A stretch of 64,000 bases of DNA from an uncultured Gammaproteobacteria bacterium (GTDB taxonomy: Bacteria > Pseudomonadota > Gammaproteobacteria > Steroidobacterales > Woeseiaceae), in assembly GCA_937899415.1 (NCBI GenBank), contig CALBPI010000058.1:62001-126000 (forward strand), given 5' to 3'. Below the pieces are notes generated by a model. That model was not told the origin of the DNA, did no database searches, and saw only the letters and a program-made list of their open reading frames with translations. Each line of letters begins with the position of its first letter. Positions within the stretch are counted from its first letter, which is position 1. This document shows, in pieces, positions 53,859 to 62,785 of this stretch. The translations under genes and the position numbers were made by a program.

Positions 53859-55304
53859 CTAGATCACCATGGCATCCACGAACTCATGCACGGGCAGGGC
53901 CTCGAGCGTGGCCTGGTCGTCACAGATGTCGTAGATGCGTTGTGCCTGCCCCGCAGGGAAGCGCGTGGCGAGATTGCGACGGAACTTGGCCTCAAGCACC
54001 GGAATACCCTCCTCGCGGCGCCGCTTGTGCCCGATCGGGTATTCGATTTCGATCCGATCTGTCTTGCTGCCGTCCTTGAACACCACCTGCATCGCGTTGG
54101 CAATCGAGCGCTTGTCAGGCTCGTGGTACTCACGGCTGTAGCGCTCATCTTCCTCAATAACCATTTTCTCGCGCAGCGCATCGACGCGCGGATCAGCGGC
54201 CACGTCGTCCTCGTAATCCTCGGCAACGAGATCGCCCTTGAGCAGGCCGATGGCGGCCATGTACTGCAGGCAATGATCGCGATCGGCGGGGTTGTTGAGC
54301 GTGCCTTCCTTGCTGATGATGCGGATCGCCGACTCGTGTGTGGTCATGACGATTTTGTCGATGTCGTCGAGGCGGTCTGCTACTTCGGCGTGCAGGCGAA
54401 CGGCAGCCTCGACGGCCGTCTGCGCGTGGAACTCCGCCGGGAAGCTGATCTTGAACAGCACCTGCTCCATGACGTAGCTGTCAAAGTCGCGCTGGAATGA
54501 AAATGTCCTGCCTTTGAATGAGACGTCGTAGAAGCCCCAGGTCGGCGCGGTCAGTACGCTCGGGTAGCCGATTTCGCCCTTCATGACGAGCATGGCCAGG
54601 CGCACAGCGCGGCTTGTGGCATCGCCTGCCGCCCAGCTTTTGCGCGGGCCTGCGTTCGGTGCGTGACGGTAGGTGCGCAGGCGCGAGCCGTCGACCCAGG
54701 CGTGGGAGAGGGCATCGATGATCTGGTCGCGGCTGCCGCCGAGCAGCTTTGTGACCACGGCTGTCGAGGCAACGCGCACGAGCAGCACGTGGTCTAGGCC
54801 AACGCGGTTGAAGCTGTTTTCCAGCGCCAGCACACCCTGAATCTCGTGGGCCTTGATCATGGCGGTGAGGACATCGCGCATCGTCAGTGGCGCCTTGCCT
54901 GCGGCAACGTTCTGACGGCTCAGGAAATCCGCCACGGCGAGGATGCCGCCCAGATTGTCGCTGGGGTGACCCCATTCCGCGGCGAGCCAGGTGTCGTTGA
55001 AGTCGAGCCAGCGAATCATGCAGCCGATGTCCCAGGCTGCCTTTACGGGGTCCATGGCATGCGGCGTGCCCGGTACCTTGGCGCCGTTGGGGACCACGGT
55101 CCCGGGGACGAGCGGTCCGATGTGCTTGGTGCACTGAGGGAACGATAGCGCCAGGAAGCCGCAGCCCAGCGTGTCCATGAGGCAGTAGCGCGCGGTCTGG
55201 AATGCCAGGTCGCTGTCGATGTCGGCATTCGCCACGTAGTCGGCGATTTTGACGAGCTCGGTATCGGGGTCGGGTCGGACGTTGCTCTCGACTCGGTTGC
55301 TCAT
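53859..55304 (-). CDS. prpD: 2-methylcitrate dehydratase
   Basis: This 481-aa MmgE/PrpD family enzyme dehydrates 2-methylcitrate to 2-methylaconitate in propionyl-CoA catabolism. Conserved stretches are [76 protein letters not shown] and [19 protein letters not shown]. Length is that of E. coli PrpD (483). It is the last gene of prpB-prpC-prpD, 33 nt after prpC. No prpR, acnD/prpF or prpE is adjacent, so the aconitase step must use a housekeeping enzyme. Confidence 0.95.
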   Translation of the reverse strand: MSNRVESNVRPDPDTELVKIADYVANADIDSDLAFQTARYCLMDTLGCGFLALSFPQCTKHIGPLVPGTVVPNGAKVPGTPHAMDPVKAAWDIGCMIRWLDFNDTWLAAEWGHPSDNLGGILAVADFLSRQNVAAGKAPLTMRDVLTAMIKAHEIQGVLALENSFNRVGLDHVLLVRVASTAVVTKLLGGSRDQIIDALSHAWVDGSRLRTYRHAPNAGPRKSWAAGDATSRAVRLAMLVMKGEIGYPSVLTAPTWGFYDVSFKGRTFSFQRDFDSYVMEQVLFKISFPAEFHAQTAVEAAVRLHAEVADRLDDIDKIVMTTHESAIRIISKEGTLNNPADRDHCLQYMAAIGLLKGDLVAEDYEDDVAADPRVDALREKMVIEEDERYSREYHEPDKRSIANAMQVVFKDGSKTDRIEIEYPIGHKRRREEGIPVLEAKFRRNLATRFPAGQAQRIYDICDDQATLEALPVHEFVDAMVI

Positions 55305-55337
55305 AGTTCTTCTCTAAAAGTATTGTAAGTGATTGAA

Positions 55338-56462
55338 TTAGCGTTTATCGATAGCCACGTAGCTGCGTGCGTCGGGCCCAATGTAGTCAGCGCTGGGTCG
55401 GATAATGCGGTTGTTCTCGCGCTGTTCCATGACGTGCGCCGCCCAACCTGTGAGGCGGGAAATCACGAAGATAGGTGTGAACAGCTTGGTTGGAATACCC
55501 ATGAAGCGGTAGGCGCTTGCGTGGAAGAAGTCAGCATTCGGGAACAGCTTCTTCTCGTCCCACATGAGCGTCTCGATAGCCTCTGAGACGGGATAAATCA
55601 CCGTGTCACCCGCTTCGTCAGCAAGTTCGCGCGACCAGCGCTTGATGAGCGCGTTGCGTGGGTCGCTCTCGCGATAGACCGCGTGGCCAAAGCCCATGAT
55701 CTTCTCCTTGCGCTCGAGCATGCCTTTGATGCCTGACACGGCGGCGTTGACCGAGTCGAAGGTATCGATGAGGTCCATGGCTGCCTCGTTCGCGCCGCCG
55801 TGCAGCGGTCCGCGCAGTGAGCCAATGGCGCCCGTGATGCAGGAGTGCATGTCCGAGAGCGTTGACGCGCAAACCCGCGCCGTGAACGTCGAGGCGTTGA
55901 ATTCGTGCTCGGCGTAGAGAATGAGTGAGACGTCCATGACACGCTTGTGCAGATCGCTGGCCGGCTTGTCGTGCAGCAGCGTCAGGAACTGCGAGGCAAT
56001 GTTGGCGTCGTTTGTGTCCGTATCGATGCGTACGCCGTCATGGCTAAAGCGGTACCAGTACGTGATGATGCCGGGGAGGGCCGCCAGGATACGATCAGCC
56101 GCCGCTTGCTGTTCCGAAAAATCCGCCTCGGTCTCGAGATTGCCCAGCATCGACACCCCCGTACGCATGACGTCCATGGGGTGCGCGTCCGCGGGAATGC
56201 GTTCGAGTACTTCGCGCAGCGCCGGGGGCAGGGCGCGCTTGCCCGCGAGGCTCTGACGGTAGCCATCGAGTTGCGATTGCGTGGGCAGCTCGCCCTTGAA
56301 CAACAGCCAGGCGACTTCTTCAAACGTCGAGTGTTCCGCGAGCTCGGCAATGTCGTAACCGCAGTAGGTCAGGCCGCTGCCCGACACGCCGACGGTGCAC
56401 AACCGGGTCTCGCCGGCGCTCTGGCCGCGCAAGCCTGCGCCGCCGAGTTTCTTGTCAACCAT
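55338..56462 (-). CDS. prpC: 2-methylcitrate synthase
   Basis: This 374-aa short-type citrate synthase homologue condenses propionyl-CoA with oxaloacetate. It opens with KLGGAGLRGQSAGETRLCTVG, typical of PrpC, and carries the catalytic His in MDPLHG-like RGPLHGGANEAAMDLI, the second His in IMGFGHAVYRESDPRN and the Asp in KLFPNADFFHASAYRFMGIP. The missing long N-terminus separates it from the TCA-cycle GltA. It starts 22 nt after prpB and ends 33 nt before prpD. Confidence 0.95.
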   Translation of the reverse strand: MVDKKLGGAGLRGQSAGETRLCTVGVSGSGLTYCGYDIAELAEHSTFEEVAWLLFKGELPTQSQLDGYRQSLAGKRALPPALREVLERIPADAHPMDVMRTGVSMLGNLETEADFSEQQAAADRILAALPGIITYWYRFSHDGVRIDTDTNDANIASQFLTLLHDKPASDLHKRVMDVSLILYAEHEFNASTFTARVCASTLSDMHSCITGAIGSLRGPLHGGANEAAMDLIDTFDSVNAAVSGIKGMLERKEKIMGFGHAVYRESDPRNALIKRWSRELADEAGDTVIYPVSEAIETLMWDEKKLFPNADFFHASAYRFMGIPTKLFTPIFVISRLTGWAAHVMEQRENNRIIRPSADYIGPDARSYVAIDKR

Positions 56463-56484
56463 GAGGGTCTCCTATAGGACGCTG

Positions 56485-57369
56485 TCAGGACTTCTTGGCG
56501 CCGAACAACGCGTCGAGCTTCTGCTCGAAATCGTGGTAGTTGAGGAATTCGTAGAGTTCCTCGCGCGTCTGCATCGCGTCGATGACGTCCACCTGCGTGC
56601 CGCGTTCACGGATCGTGCGGTAGACGTTGAGCGCAGCCGCGTTCATGGCGCGGAATGCGGACAGCGGATAGAGCGCCATGCGAATACCGACATCGGCAAG
56701 CTGTTCAGTGGTGTACATGGGCGTCATGCCGAACTCGGTCAGGTTGGCGAGCACGGGAATCGAGACCGTATCGGTGACGCCTCGGTAGTTCTCGATGTCG
56801 GTCATGGCCTCGGCAAAGATGGCGTCGGCGCCCGCCGCCTCGTAAGCCGCGATGCGCTCGAGCATGGGCTCCATGCCTTCCACGGCCAGTGCATCGGTGC
56901 GCGCCATCACGACAAAGGCCGAGTCGGTTTTGGCGTCGACGGCGGCCTTGATGCGGTCGGTCATCTCGTCCTTCGAGACGAGTTCCTTGTTGGGGCGGTG
57001 ACCGCAGCGTTTCTGTCCGACCTGGTCCTCGAGATGCACCGCGGCAACGCCGGCCCGCTCCATCTCGCGAATCGTGCGGGCGATGTTGAAGGCGCCGCCC
57101 CAGCCCGTGTCGATGTCCACGAGCAACGGCGCCTCGGTGGCGCCCGTGATCCGGCTGGCGTCCTCGACCACGTTTTCGAGCGAGGTCATGCCGAGATCCG
57201 GCAGGCCGTAACTCGCATTGGCCACGCCAGCGCCTGATAGGTAGAGGGCGCGGTAGCCCGTTTGCTCGGCCATCATCGCGGTGTAGGCGTTGATCGCGCC
57301 GACAATTTGCAGCGGTCGTTCGGTTTCGAGTGCGATGCGAAACCGCTGTCCTGCGGATGCGTTACTCAT
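56485..57369 (-). CDS. prpB: 2-methylisocitrate lyase
   Basis: This 294-aa PEP mutase/isocitrate lyase superfamily member cleaves 2-methylisocitrate to pyruvate and succinate. Visible motifs are [48 protein letters not shown] (metal-binding Asp residues), [21 protein letters not shown] with the catalytic Cys, and [13 protein letters not shown]. The product completes propionyl-CoA oxidation. GGGGA lies 7 nt before ATG 57369. Only 27 nt separate it from the upstream membrane-protein gene, too little for an obvious promoter, so prpBCD may be read from the flavin reductase promoter. Confidence 0.95.
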   Translation of the reverse strand: MSNASAGQRFRIALETERPLQIVGAINAYTAMMAEQTGYRALYLSGAGVANASYGLPDLGMTSLENVVEDASRITGATEAPLLVDIDTGWGGAFNIARTIREMERAGVAAVHLEDQVGQKRCGHRPNKELVSKDEMTDRIKAAVDAKTDSAFVVMARTDALAVEGMEPMLERIAAYEAAGADAIFAEAMTDIENYRGVTDTVSIPVLANLTEFGMTPMYTTEQLADVGIRMALYPLSAFRAMNAAALNVYRTIRERGTQVDVIDAMQTREELYEFLNYHDFEQKLDALFGAKKS

Positions 57370-57396
57370 CGTGTGTCCCCATGTCTTTGTCTATCG

Positions 57397-57912
57397 TCAG
57401 AGCTCGCCGTCACGCCACTTCTGGTGGACGACTTCTATGGCACGGCGCAACCCGGCTTCGAACCCTCTGCGGTGGTCGGCTTCGGTGCGCTCGTGCGGAA
57501 TATCGATGACCTCGTCGCCATTGGAGTCGCAGATCACGGTGCGGGCGCCCGTCGCGCGCCACTCGACAACCAGGCGGATGAGCCAGGCCAGCGAAACGAG
57601 CGACAGAGCAGGCGCCAGCAACGGCACCATGGCGTTGATCTCAGAAAACCAGGTGATCACAGCGCCCGCGGCAAACAGCCCGGCGCGGCGCAGCGGCTGC
57701 ACAAGCGTATCGACGCGAATGGCGTCCTCGATGAACAGCGGGCTCAGCAACAAAAGGTCGTGGCGACTGACCCGACGACGGCCGTTGATGGCCCATTCGA
57801 CAGCCAGCGTCGTGTCGTCGTAGCGCAGGGTGTAGCGGCCCAGCTGCCAGTCAAACTCAATCTCGCGGCGGGGCGCATTGAGTGCGCGAATGTTGTTGCC
57901 CGAGGCGTCCAC
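57397..57912 (-). CDS. Hypothetical membrane protein with two transmembrane helices
   Basis: This 171-aa protein is not recognised. An N-terminal soluble part (REIEFDWQLGRYTLRYDDTTLAVEWAINGRRRVSRHDLLLLSPLF) looks beta-rich. Two hydrophobic stretches follow near residues 80-96 and 99-118 (LFAAGAVITWFSEI and MVPLLAPALSLVSLAWLIRLVV). An acidic, charged C-terminal half contains DIPHERTEADHRRGFEAGLRRAI. The GTG at 57912 starts 4 nt after the amidase stop. Longer frames overlap the amidase gene and read as low-complexity Arg/Pro sequence. It lies between amidase and prpB in one probable transcript. Confidence 0.65.
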   Translation of the reverse strand: MDASGNNIRALNAPRREIEFDWQLGRYTLRYDDTTLAVEWAINGRRRVSRHDLLLLSPLFIEDAIRVDTLVQPLRRAGLFAAGAVITWFSEINAMVPLLAPALSLVSLAWLIRLVVEWRATGARTVICDSNGDEVIDIPHERTEADHRRGFEAGLRRAIEVVHQKWRDGEL

Positions 57913-57916
57913 GGCG

Positions 57917-59398
57917 TCAGGCGTGCAGCGGCGGCAGCGCGTCCGCCCAGGGCGCGGCCTCTTCAAGTTGATAGGCGAGCTGCAGCAACAAGGCCTCACC
58001 GCCAATGCGCGTCGCCACCTGGACGCCCACGGGCAGCCCCGAGGGCGCGAGACCGGCCGGGATGCTGATGGCCGGCGTGCCCGCGGCATTGTGCGTCGGC
58101 GTGTAGGCCGCGAAACGCTGCACGCGCGGCATGAGCGTGTCGTAGTCGAGGTCGGGCGCCAGGAAGCCGATTTCCGGTGCGGGGCTGCCTGTCACGGGCG
58201 TGAGCCAGGCGTCGTAGCCCGACAGGAAGTCGTCGACGCCAGCCTTGTAGCGGCCAAGGCCTTCGACGGCGCGCTCGAGCGCGTCCGCGGGGCGGGCGTT
58301 CATGAGCTCGCCCAGTGCGATCGTGGCGGGCTCAAGCAGTCCTGTCTGATCGGCGGGCGTTCCGGTCTTCTCCTCAACGAGTGACACGGCACCTGCAGCG
58401 CCGGCGGCCCACAGGGTCAGGAAATCGTCCCCGAAAGCCGGATCGTGCAACGGCGTATCCGTCTCGATGAGCGAAATTTCGTGCCCCAGCGACTCGAGCG
58501 TTTCTGCGGTGCGCTCGACGGCAGCCGCGACGGCCGGGTCGGGGTCGCCGTAAATCGACGACACCGTCACGGCAATACGTTGCGGTGCGAGCCGTTCCCG
58601 TACCGTGAAGCCGACCGGCAGCAACGAGCCGCCCTCGGTGAGCTCGGTCAGTGCCAGCAGCAGCGCTGAGTCCCGGACGCTGTGCGTGACCGCATGTTTG
58701 ATCGAGATGGGCCAGGCCTGCTGGCCGTAACCCTGGTCAGGGAAGCGCCCGACGCTGGGCTTGAGCCCGACAAGCCCGCACTGGGCCGCCGGAATCCGGA
58801 TCGAGCCACCACCGTCGCTGGCCTGCGCTGCGGGCACGATCCGTGCCGCGACGGCTGCGGCGGCACCGCCGCTCGATCCACCCGTCGAATGAGCCAGGTT
58901 CCAGGGGTTGCGCGTCGGGCCGTGCAATAGCGGCTCCGTCGTCGGCAGCAGGCCGAACTCGGGCGTGTTCGACTTGCCGAGCACGACGAGACCCGCACCG
59001 TCGATGCGATCCGTAAAGGGTGACTGCGCCTCTGAGACCTGGTCTGCGAACAGCCGCGACCCGCGCGTCAGCGGCATGCCGGCGTAGGCATTGAGGTCCT
59101 TGAGGAGGTAGGGGACGCCGGCCAGCGGGCCACGCGCATTGGGTGCGGCGGCCAGCGCGCGCTCGAAGTCGGCGAACGTCACCGCATTGAGTTCGGGGTT
59201 GAGGCGCTCAACCCGCGCCACGGCCGCTTCCACGAGCTCGAGTGGCGAAACCGTGCCGCTTGCTGCGAGATCGGCTTGCGCGATGCAGTCCAGTGCCGCG
59301 AGATCGGTGGCCGACGGTGCCGGCTCCCGGCGCGAACAGCCTGCGCTGGCCGCCAGTGCACCGGCAGCGAGCAGTTGTAGCGCTTCACGACGATCCAT
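57917..59398 (-). CDS. Exported amidase (amidase-signature family)
   Basis: This 493-aa Ser-cisSer-Lys amidase has the catalytic Lys in [12 protein letters not shown] (about 99-110), the signature [43 protein letters not shown] with both serines (in order), and a normal C-terminus. The N-terminus [21 protein letters not shown] has an RR pair, a hydrophobic stretch and a lipobox-like SAGC, so it may be a Tat-exported lipoprotein. Start ATG 59398 has GGAGG 6 nt upstream. Its start overlaps the flavin reductase gene by 14 nt. Substrate is unknown. Confidence 0.9.
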   Translation of the reverse strand: MDRREALQLLAAGALAASAGCSRREPAPSATDLAALDCIAQADLAASGTVSPLELVEAAVARVERLNPELNAVTFADFERALAAAPNARGPLAGVPYLLKDLNAYAGMPLTRGSRLFADQVSEAQSPFTDRIDGAGLVVLGKSNTPEFGLLPTTEPLLHGPTRNPWNLAHSTGGSSGGAAAAVAARIVPAAQASDGGGSIRIPAAQCGLVGLKPSVGRFPDQGYGQQAWPISIKHAVTHSVRDSALLLALTELTEGGSLLPVGFTVRERLAPQRIAVTVSSIYGDPDPAVAAAVERTAETLESLGHEISLIETDTPLHDPAFGDDFLTLWAAGAAGAVSLVEEKTGTPADQTGLLEPATIALGELMNARPADALERAVEGLGRYKAGVDDFLSGYDAWLTPVTGSPAPEIGFLAPDLDYDTLMPRVQRFAAYTPTHNAAGTPAISIPAGLAPSGLPVGVQVATRIGGEALLLQLAYQLEEAAPWADALPPLHA

Positions 59399-59906
59399 GG
59401 ACGCCTCCGCGGACATAAATCAGGGGTTCGCGCGACGCATCGCTCGCAAACGCGAGCACGTCCGCCAGGATCAGCTTGTGATCACCGGCGTCATGAATGG
59501 CGTTGACGCGGCAATCGAATGTCGCGACGGCGCCCCTCACGAGGGGCGAGCCGTTCCCGGACAGCACGTAGGCGTCGGGGTCGGTCATGGCGTGGTTGCC
59601 GCGCACCGCGAACTGGTCGCACAGTGCGGCCTGGTCGGCGGCCAATACGGAGATACCGAACTGGCGCGTCTCGAGCCACAACGCATAGGTCGTCGAGTCC
59701 TTTTGTACCGACCACAGCACCATGGGAGGATCCAGCGACACGGACGCAAAGGAATTGACAGTGATGGCGAACGGCTGGGCTTCGTCGGCAACCGGTGGGG
59801 AGGCGACGATGCACACGCCCGTGGCGAACTGACCCAGCGCTTTCCGCAGGGCCAAGGGGTCCACGGCCGGCGCGTCTGTCGCGGGCTGGGCACTCGAATC
59901 AGGCAT
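59385..59906 (-). CDS. Flavin reductase-like domain protein
   Basis: This 173-aa protein has the flavin-reductase split-barrel pattern: LRKALGQFATGVCIV, AITVNSFASVSLDPPMVLWSVQKDSTTY and a later DHKLILADVLAFA (GDHxxxxG-like segment). It would reduce FMN or FAD with NAD(P)H for a monooxygenase partner, although none is adjacent. It heads a minus-strand series of six tightly spaced genes (flavin reductase, amidase, membrane protein, prpB, prpC, prpD). It has no Shine-Dalgarno sequence. The minus-strand hexamer TACAAT (59913-59918) lies 6 nt before ATG 59906, consistent with a leaderless mRNA. Confidence 0.88.
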   Translation of the reverse strand: MPDSSAQPATDAPAVDPLALRKALGQFATGVCIVASPPVADEAQPFAITVNSFASVSLDPPMVLWSVQKDSTTYALWLETRQFGISVLAADQAALCDQFAVRGNHAMTDPDAYVLSGNGSPLVRGAVATFDCRVNAIHDAGDHKLILADVLAFASDASREPLIYVRGGVHGSS

Positions 59907-59912
59907 CCCGCT

Positions 59913-59935
59913 ATTGTAACCGACCGCGCTCGGTT
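59913..59935. promoter_or_regulatory. Minus-strand -10 hexamer and inverted repeat between divergent genes
   Basis: TACAAT on the minus strand (59913-59918) matches the -10 consensus at 5 of 6 positions and would place transcription at the flavin reductase ATG. AACCGA-N6-TCGGTT (59918-59935) is a perfect inverted repeat touching it. A plus-strand TATAGT at 59954-59959 may serve the divergent DUF4397 gene. No matching -35 elements are evident. Confidence 0.45.
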
Positions 59936-60045
59936 GCGCTGCCGCGGCGATGGTATAGTGCGCGACCTCTGGCGGGCGGGTTTGCTTGGCCGCCCGGCAT
60001 TACGTCAACCCCCCGGCGCCTGCGCCGGCAGGAGCCCCGATCGTC

Positions 60046-61446
60046 ATGACGTCCCGTTTCCCCACCGCGCTGCGCCGCCTCGGCGCGTTGCTTGTCCTGC
60101 CCGGAGTGCTGGCACTGACCGCCTGCACGGATACGCCAGATTCGCCGGCCGGCCGTGGCAACATCCGGGCGATAAATGTGCTGCCGGATACGGGTGCCGT
60201 CCAATTCCAGATTGAGGCCGTCGTACTCGACACGCCCGACTACCTGTCGACGACCACGTACTTCGGCTACGACAGCCTTACTTTCGATTTCAATTTCGAT
60301 TACGCCTCTGGGCTGACGGACAGCACCGTCCGCCTGGCAACCACGGAACTCACCGTGGTGCCTGATACTGATTACACGCTCGTGCTCGCGGGGACGCAGC
60401 AGGCGGCGCGGATCGTCACCATAGAGCTACCCGAGTACACGGCGACGGGCGACATCACGGTAGTGGAGGCCTTTGCGCTCAACTTGTCCTTCACAGCAGG
60501 CGACGTCGACTTTTACATCGGGGCGCCCGGTTTCGATCCGGCCGCGGCGATGCCGGTCGCAAGCAATGTCGGCCAGGAAGATCTTGTGTCGCTCGGCAAC
60601 ATTGCCGCGGAAGAGGTGCAGATCGTCGTGACGCCTGCGGGTACTCCGGGTACGGAGCTGCTGCGTAGCGAGGCGGCCACGCTCAATGGTGACGATCGCG
60701 TCTTCGTTTCGCTCGTGGATAGTGCGGGCGTGGTGACGTCGACCTATGCGGCGCTGCTTATCGGCGAGATTGGCAGCGCCAGGCTCGTGGACGAGAGTGC
60801 GCCGGTGCGTTCGCAACTGGCCCATGCGGCGCAGTCTGAGGGCGCGGTTGATTTGTATCTCGAGCCCGAAGGCGGTGCGCTGACGACGCCCGTGTTTGCC
60901 AACGTCGCCTTTGGGGACGTCACCGCACTGGTCGATGTCCCCGTCGCGGACGATCTCGCGATGCTCGACCTGACCCTGACGGCTGCGGGTAACCCCGGCG
61001 CGATTCTCCGGGAGGTGGCCGCCATATTTGCCGACGGTCAGTCCGTCGTGCAGGTTGTTGCGGGCTCGAACGCCGACGACAGCCTGCTTGTCGCGTCGCT
61101 GCTGAATTCACGTCGCCCGCTGGCCGACTCGGCGCAGCTCTCGTTCTACAACACGATTCTCCAGCAGGATCAGGTGGACCTGTACCTGCTTGAAGAGGAC
61201 GAGGTATTTGACCGCCAAACCTCGCCGACGCTCATCAATAACGCGCTGCTCGGCAGCAACCTGAACCAGTTCCGCGCGCCCCCGGGCAATTACACCTTCT
61301 ACATTGTCCGTAACGACGATGACGCCATTCTGCTGGGGCCGCTCGTGTTGGATATCCAGGCCGGCGATATTCGCCAGTTCATTACCACCGACAGTGCGGA
61401 TCCCAACGTGTCGACGCTCATCGACATCGACCTGACGAGCTTTTGA
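60046..61446 (+). CDS. DUF4397 domain lipoprotein
   Basis: This 466-aa protein has a lipoprotein signal (ALRRLGALLVLPGVLALTAC, lipobox ALTAC) followed by IRAINVLPDTGAVQFQIEAV, the usual opening of a DUF4397 domain, and further repeats of the same beta-rich unit. Each repeat pairs a DVDFYIGAPG or AVDLYLEPEG strand with an AxVAFGDVTALVDVPV stretch, and the last (QVDLYLLEEDEVF, APPGNYTFYIV) lies near residue 400. These domains resemble those of secreted surface proteins of unknown function. ATG 60046 gives a proper signal, whereas a longer frame from 59986 does not. Confidence 0.85.
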   Translation: MTSRFPTALRRLGALLVLPGVLALTACTDTPDSPAGRGNIRAINVLPDTGAVQFQIEAVVLDTPDYLSTTTYFGYDSLTFDFNFDYASGLTDSTVRLATTELTVVPDTDYTLVLAGTQQAARIVTIELPEYTATGDITVVEAFALNLSFTAGDVDFYIGAPGFDPAAAMPVASNVGQEDLVSLGNIAAEEVQIVVTPAGTPGTELLRSEAATLNGDDRVFVSLVDSAGVVTSTYAALLIGEIGSARLVDESAPVRSQLAHAAQSEGAVDLYLEPEGGALTTPVFANVAFGDVTALVDVPVADDLAMLDLTLTAAGNPGAILREVAAIFADGQSVVQVVAGSNADDSLLVASLLNSRRPLADSAQLSFYNTILQQDQVDLYLLEEDEVFDRQTSPTLINNALLGSNLNQFRAPPGNYTFYIVRNDDDAILLGPLVLDIQAGDIRQFITTDSADPNVSTLIDIDLTSF

Positions 61447-61515
61447 GCCTGAGCTGCATCCAAACCGGGGCTTGCGGCATCACAGGGGACGACACCACCT
61501 TCAAGGAGTTCTGTG

Positions 61516-61881
61516 ATGAATGAGGAGATCTTTATTCCTCTTGCGTTTTTCGCCGCAACGTTCGGCATTACCTACGTCATCGTGCTGTTCCGGCACCGCA
61601 ACCGCAAGGCGGCCCAGGCCACGCTGCGGGCGGCCATCGAGAAGGGTCAGGAGCTCAATTCCGAGGTCATCCACTCGCTGACGGGGCAGGCGCCGCCCTC
61701 GGGCGATCGCGATATGCGTCGTGGACTGGTCTTGCTGGCCATCGCGTTGGCGACGATTGGTTTCGGCTGGCTGCTCGACGACGAAGACGCCTCGATCGTG
61801 TTCTATGGCTCCGCGCTGTTTCCGCTGCTGATCGGTCTGTCCTATCTGCTCATGACGCGACTGGGTTCGCGTACGGGCTGA
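61516..61881 (+). CDS. DUF6249-like small membrane protein
   Basis: This 121-aa protein has an N-terminal transmembrane helix (FIPLAFFAATFGITYVIVLF), a charged cytoplasmic linker (RHRNRKAAQATLRAAIEKGQELNSEVI) and two C-terminal helices (LVLLAIALATIGFGWLL and IVFYGSALFPLLIGLSYLLM). Such proteins occur next to ECF sigma genes. AAGGAG lies 7 nt before ATG 61516, which is preferred over the GTG three bases earlier. The sigma factor gene starts 3 nt after its stop, so the two are co-transcribed. Confidence 0.75.
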   Translation: MNEEIFIPLAFFAATFGITYVIVLFRHRNRKAAQATLRAAIEKGQELNSEVIHSLTGQAPPSGDRDMRRGLVLLAIALATIGFGWLLDDEDASIVFYGSALFPLLIGLSYLLMTRLGSRTG

Positions 61882-61884
61882 TGA

Positions 61885-62433
61885 ATGGACGCATGCGCCA
61901 CCGATCTCGATGCCGAGGCCGAACGGCGCCTGTTACAGGCGGCGCGGCTGTCGGCCGACAGCGTTGCATTCACCCGGCTCGTGTCGCCGCACGTGGCACC
62001 GATCCGGCGCTACCTGGAGCGCTTCACCCAGGACGGCGCGGATGCCGACGATCTGACGCAGGAAACACTGGTGACGGCCTGGCGGCGGCTCGACGACTAC
62101 GACGGTCGCGGACGCTTCAAGGCGTGGCTGTTCGCGATCGCGTATCGCGAGTTTCTGCAACACGCGCGATCTCGGCGTCGCTTCTGGCGGGCCCTGGGCC
62201 GACTGCGGGCCGAACCCGCCGCGGAGACCGTCAGCGGAGATGCGCCCGCGGCGGCGTCGGACCTGGAGCGGCTGCTCGACGCGCTCGAGCCCGAGGCGCG
62301 GGCGCTGGTGCTCATGTCCAAGGGCGTGGGCTTGTCACACGCCGAGATCGCGGAGATCACGGGCAAACCGCTCGGCACCGTGAAGTCGGTGATCAATCGC
62401 GCCACGCGGAGGCTCATCGATGAGCACGCATGA
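61885..62433 (+). CDS. ECF-type RNA polymerase sigma factor
   Basis: This 182-aa protein has sigma region 2 (IRRYLERFTQDGADADDLTQETLVTAWRRLDDYDGRGRFKAWLFAIAYREFLQHAR) and region 4 (LLDALEPEARALVLMSKGVGLSHAEIAEITGKPLGTVKSVINRATRRLIDEH) separated by a linker, and no regions 1 or 3, so it is an ECF factor of about the normal size. It starts 3 nt after the DUF6249-like gene. The following membrane-protein gene starts inside its last codons (14-nt overlap), so the three form one unit. Target promoters are unknown. Confidence 0.92.
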   Translation: MDACATDLDAEAERRLLQAARLSADSVAFTRLVSPHVAPIRRYLERFTQDGADADDLTQETLVTAWRRLDDYDGRGRFKAWLFAIAYREFLQHARSRRRFWRALGRLRAEPAAETVSGDAPAAASDLERLLDALEPEARALVLMSKGVGLSHAEIAEITGKPLGTVKSVINRATRRLIDEHA

Positions 62434-62785
62434 GTCGGGTGATCGTATGCGACGCGAAGCGGAGCTCGACGCCGCGCTTCAGTCCCTGCTTGCGCAGCCC
62501 GTGGACACCGAACGCCTCGTGCGCGGTGCGCAGCGACGGATTACCCGTTGGCGCTGGATGCGGGTGCTTACCCCCTGGCTCGTGGCCATCGCAATCAGCG
62601 TGGCGTTGGGGCCTGTGCTCTGGCGGCTGGCCGGTGGTCTGGTTGGCACCTTGCCGTCGGTCGGCGTGCAGTTCGAATTCACGCCGGCCGGCCTGGCCGC
62701 GTTGGCAGAGCAGCTTCCCGTCTACGTGTGGGCTTTCGTAGCCGGCATTGGCGTCACCGTGGCGGCGACATTCGCCGAACGCTAA
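62420..62785 (+). CDS. Small membrane protein, putative anti-sigma partner
   Basis: This 121-aa protein has a soluble N-terminus of about 50 residues (EAELDAALQSLLAQPVDTERLVRGAQRRI) and two transmembrane segments (LTPWLVAIAISVALGPVLWRLAG and LPVYVWAFVAGIGVTVAATF). No zinc-binding HxxxCxxC anti-sigma motif is present. Its start overlaps the sigma factor gene by 14 nt, the usual relation of a sigma/anti-sigma pair. Its stop overlaps the convergent SDR stop by 4 nt. The anti-sigma role is inferred from position. Confidence 0.7.
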   Translation: MSTHESGDRMRREAELDAALQSLLAQPVDTERLVRGAQRRITRWRWMRVLTPWLVAIAISVALGPVLWRLAGGLVGTLPSVGVQFEFTPAGLAALAEQLPVYVWAFVAGIGVTVAATFAER

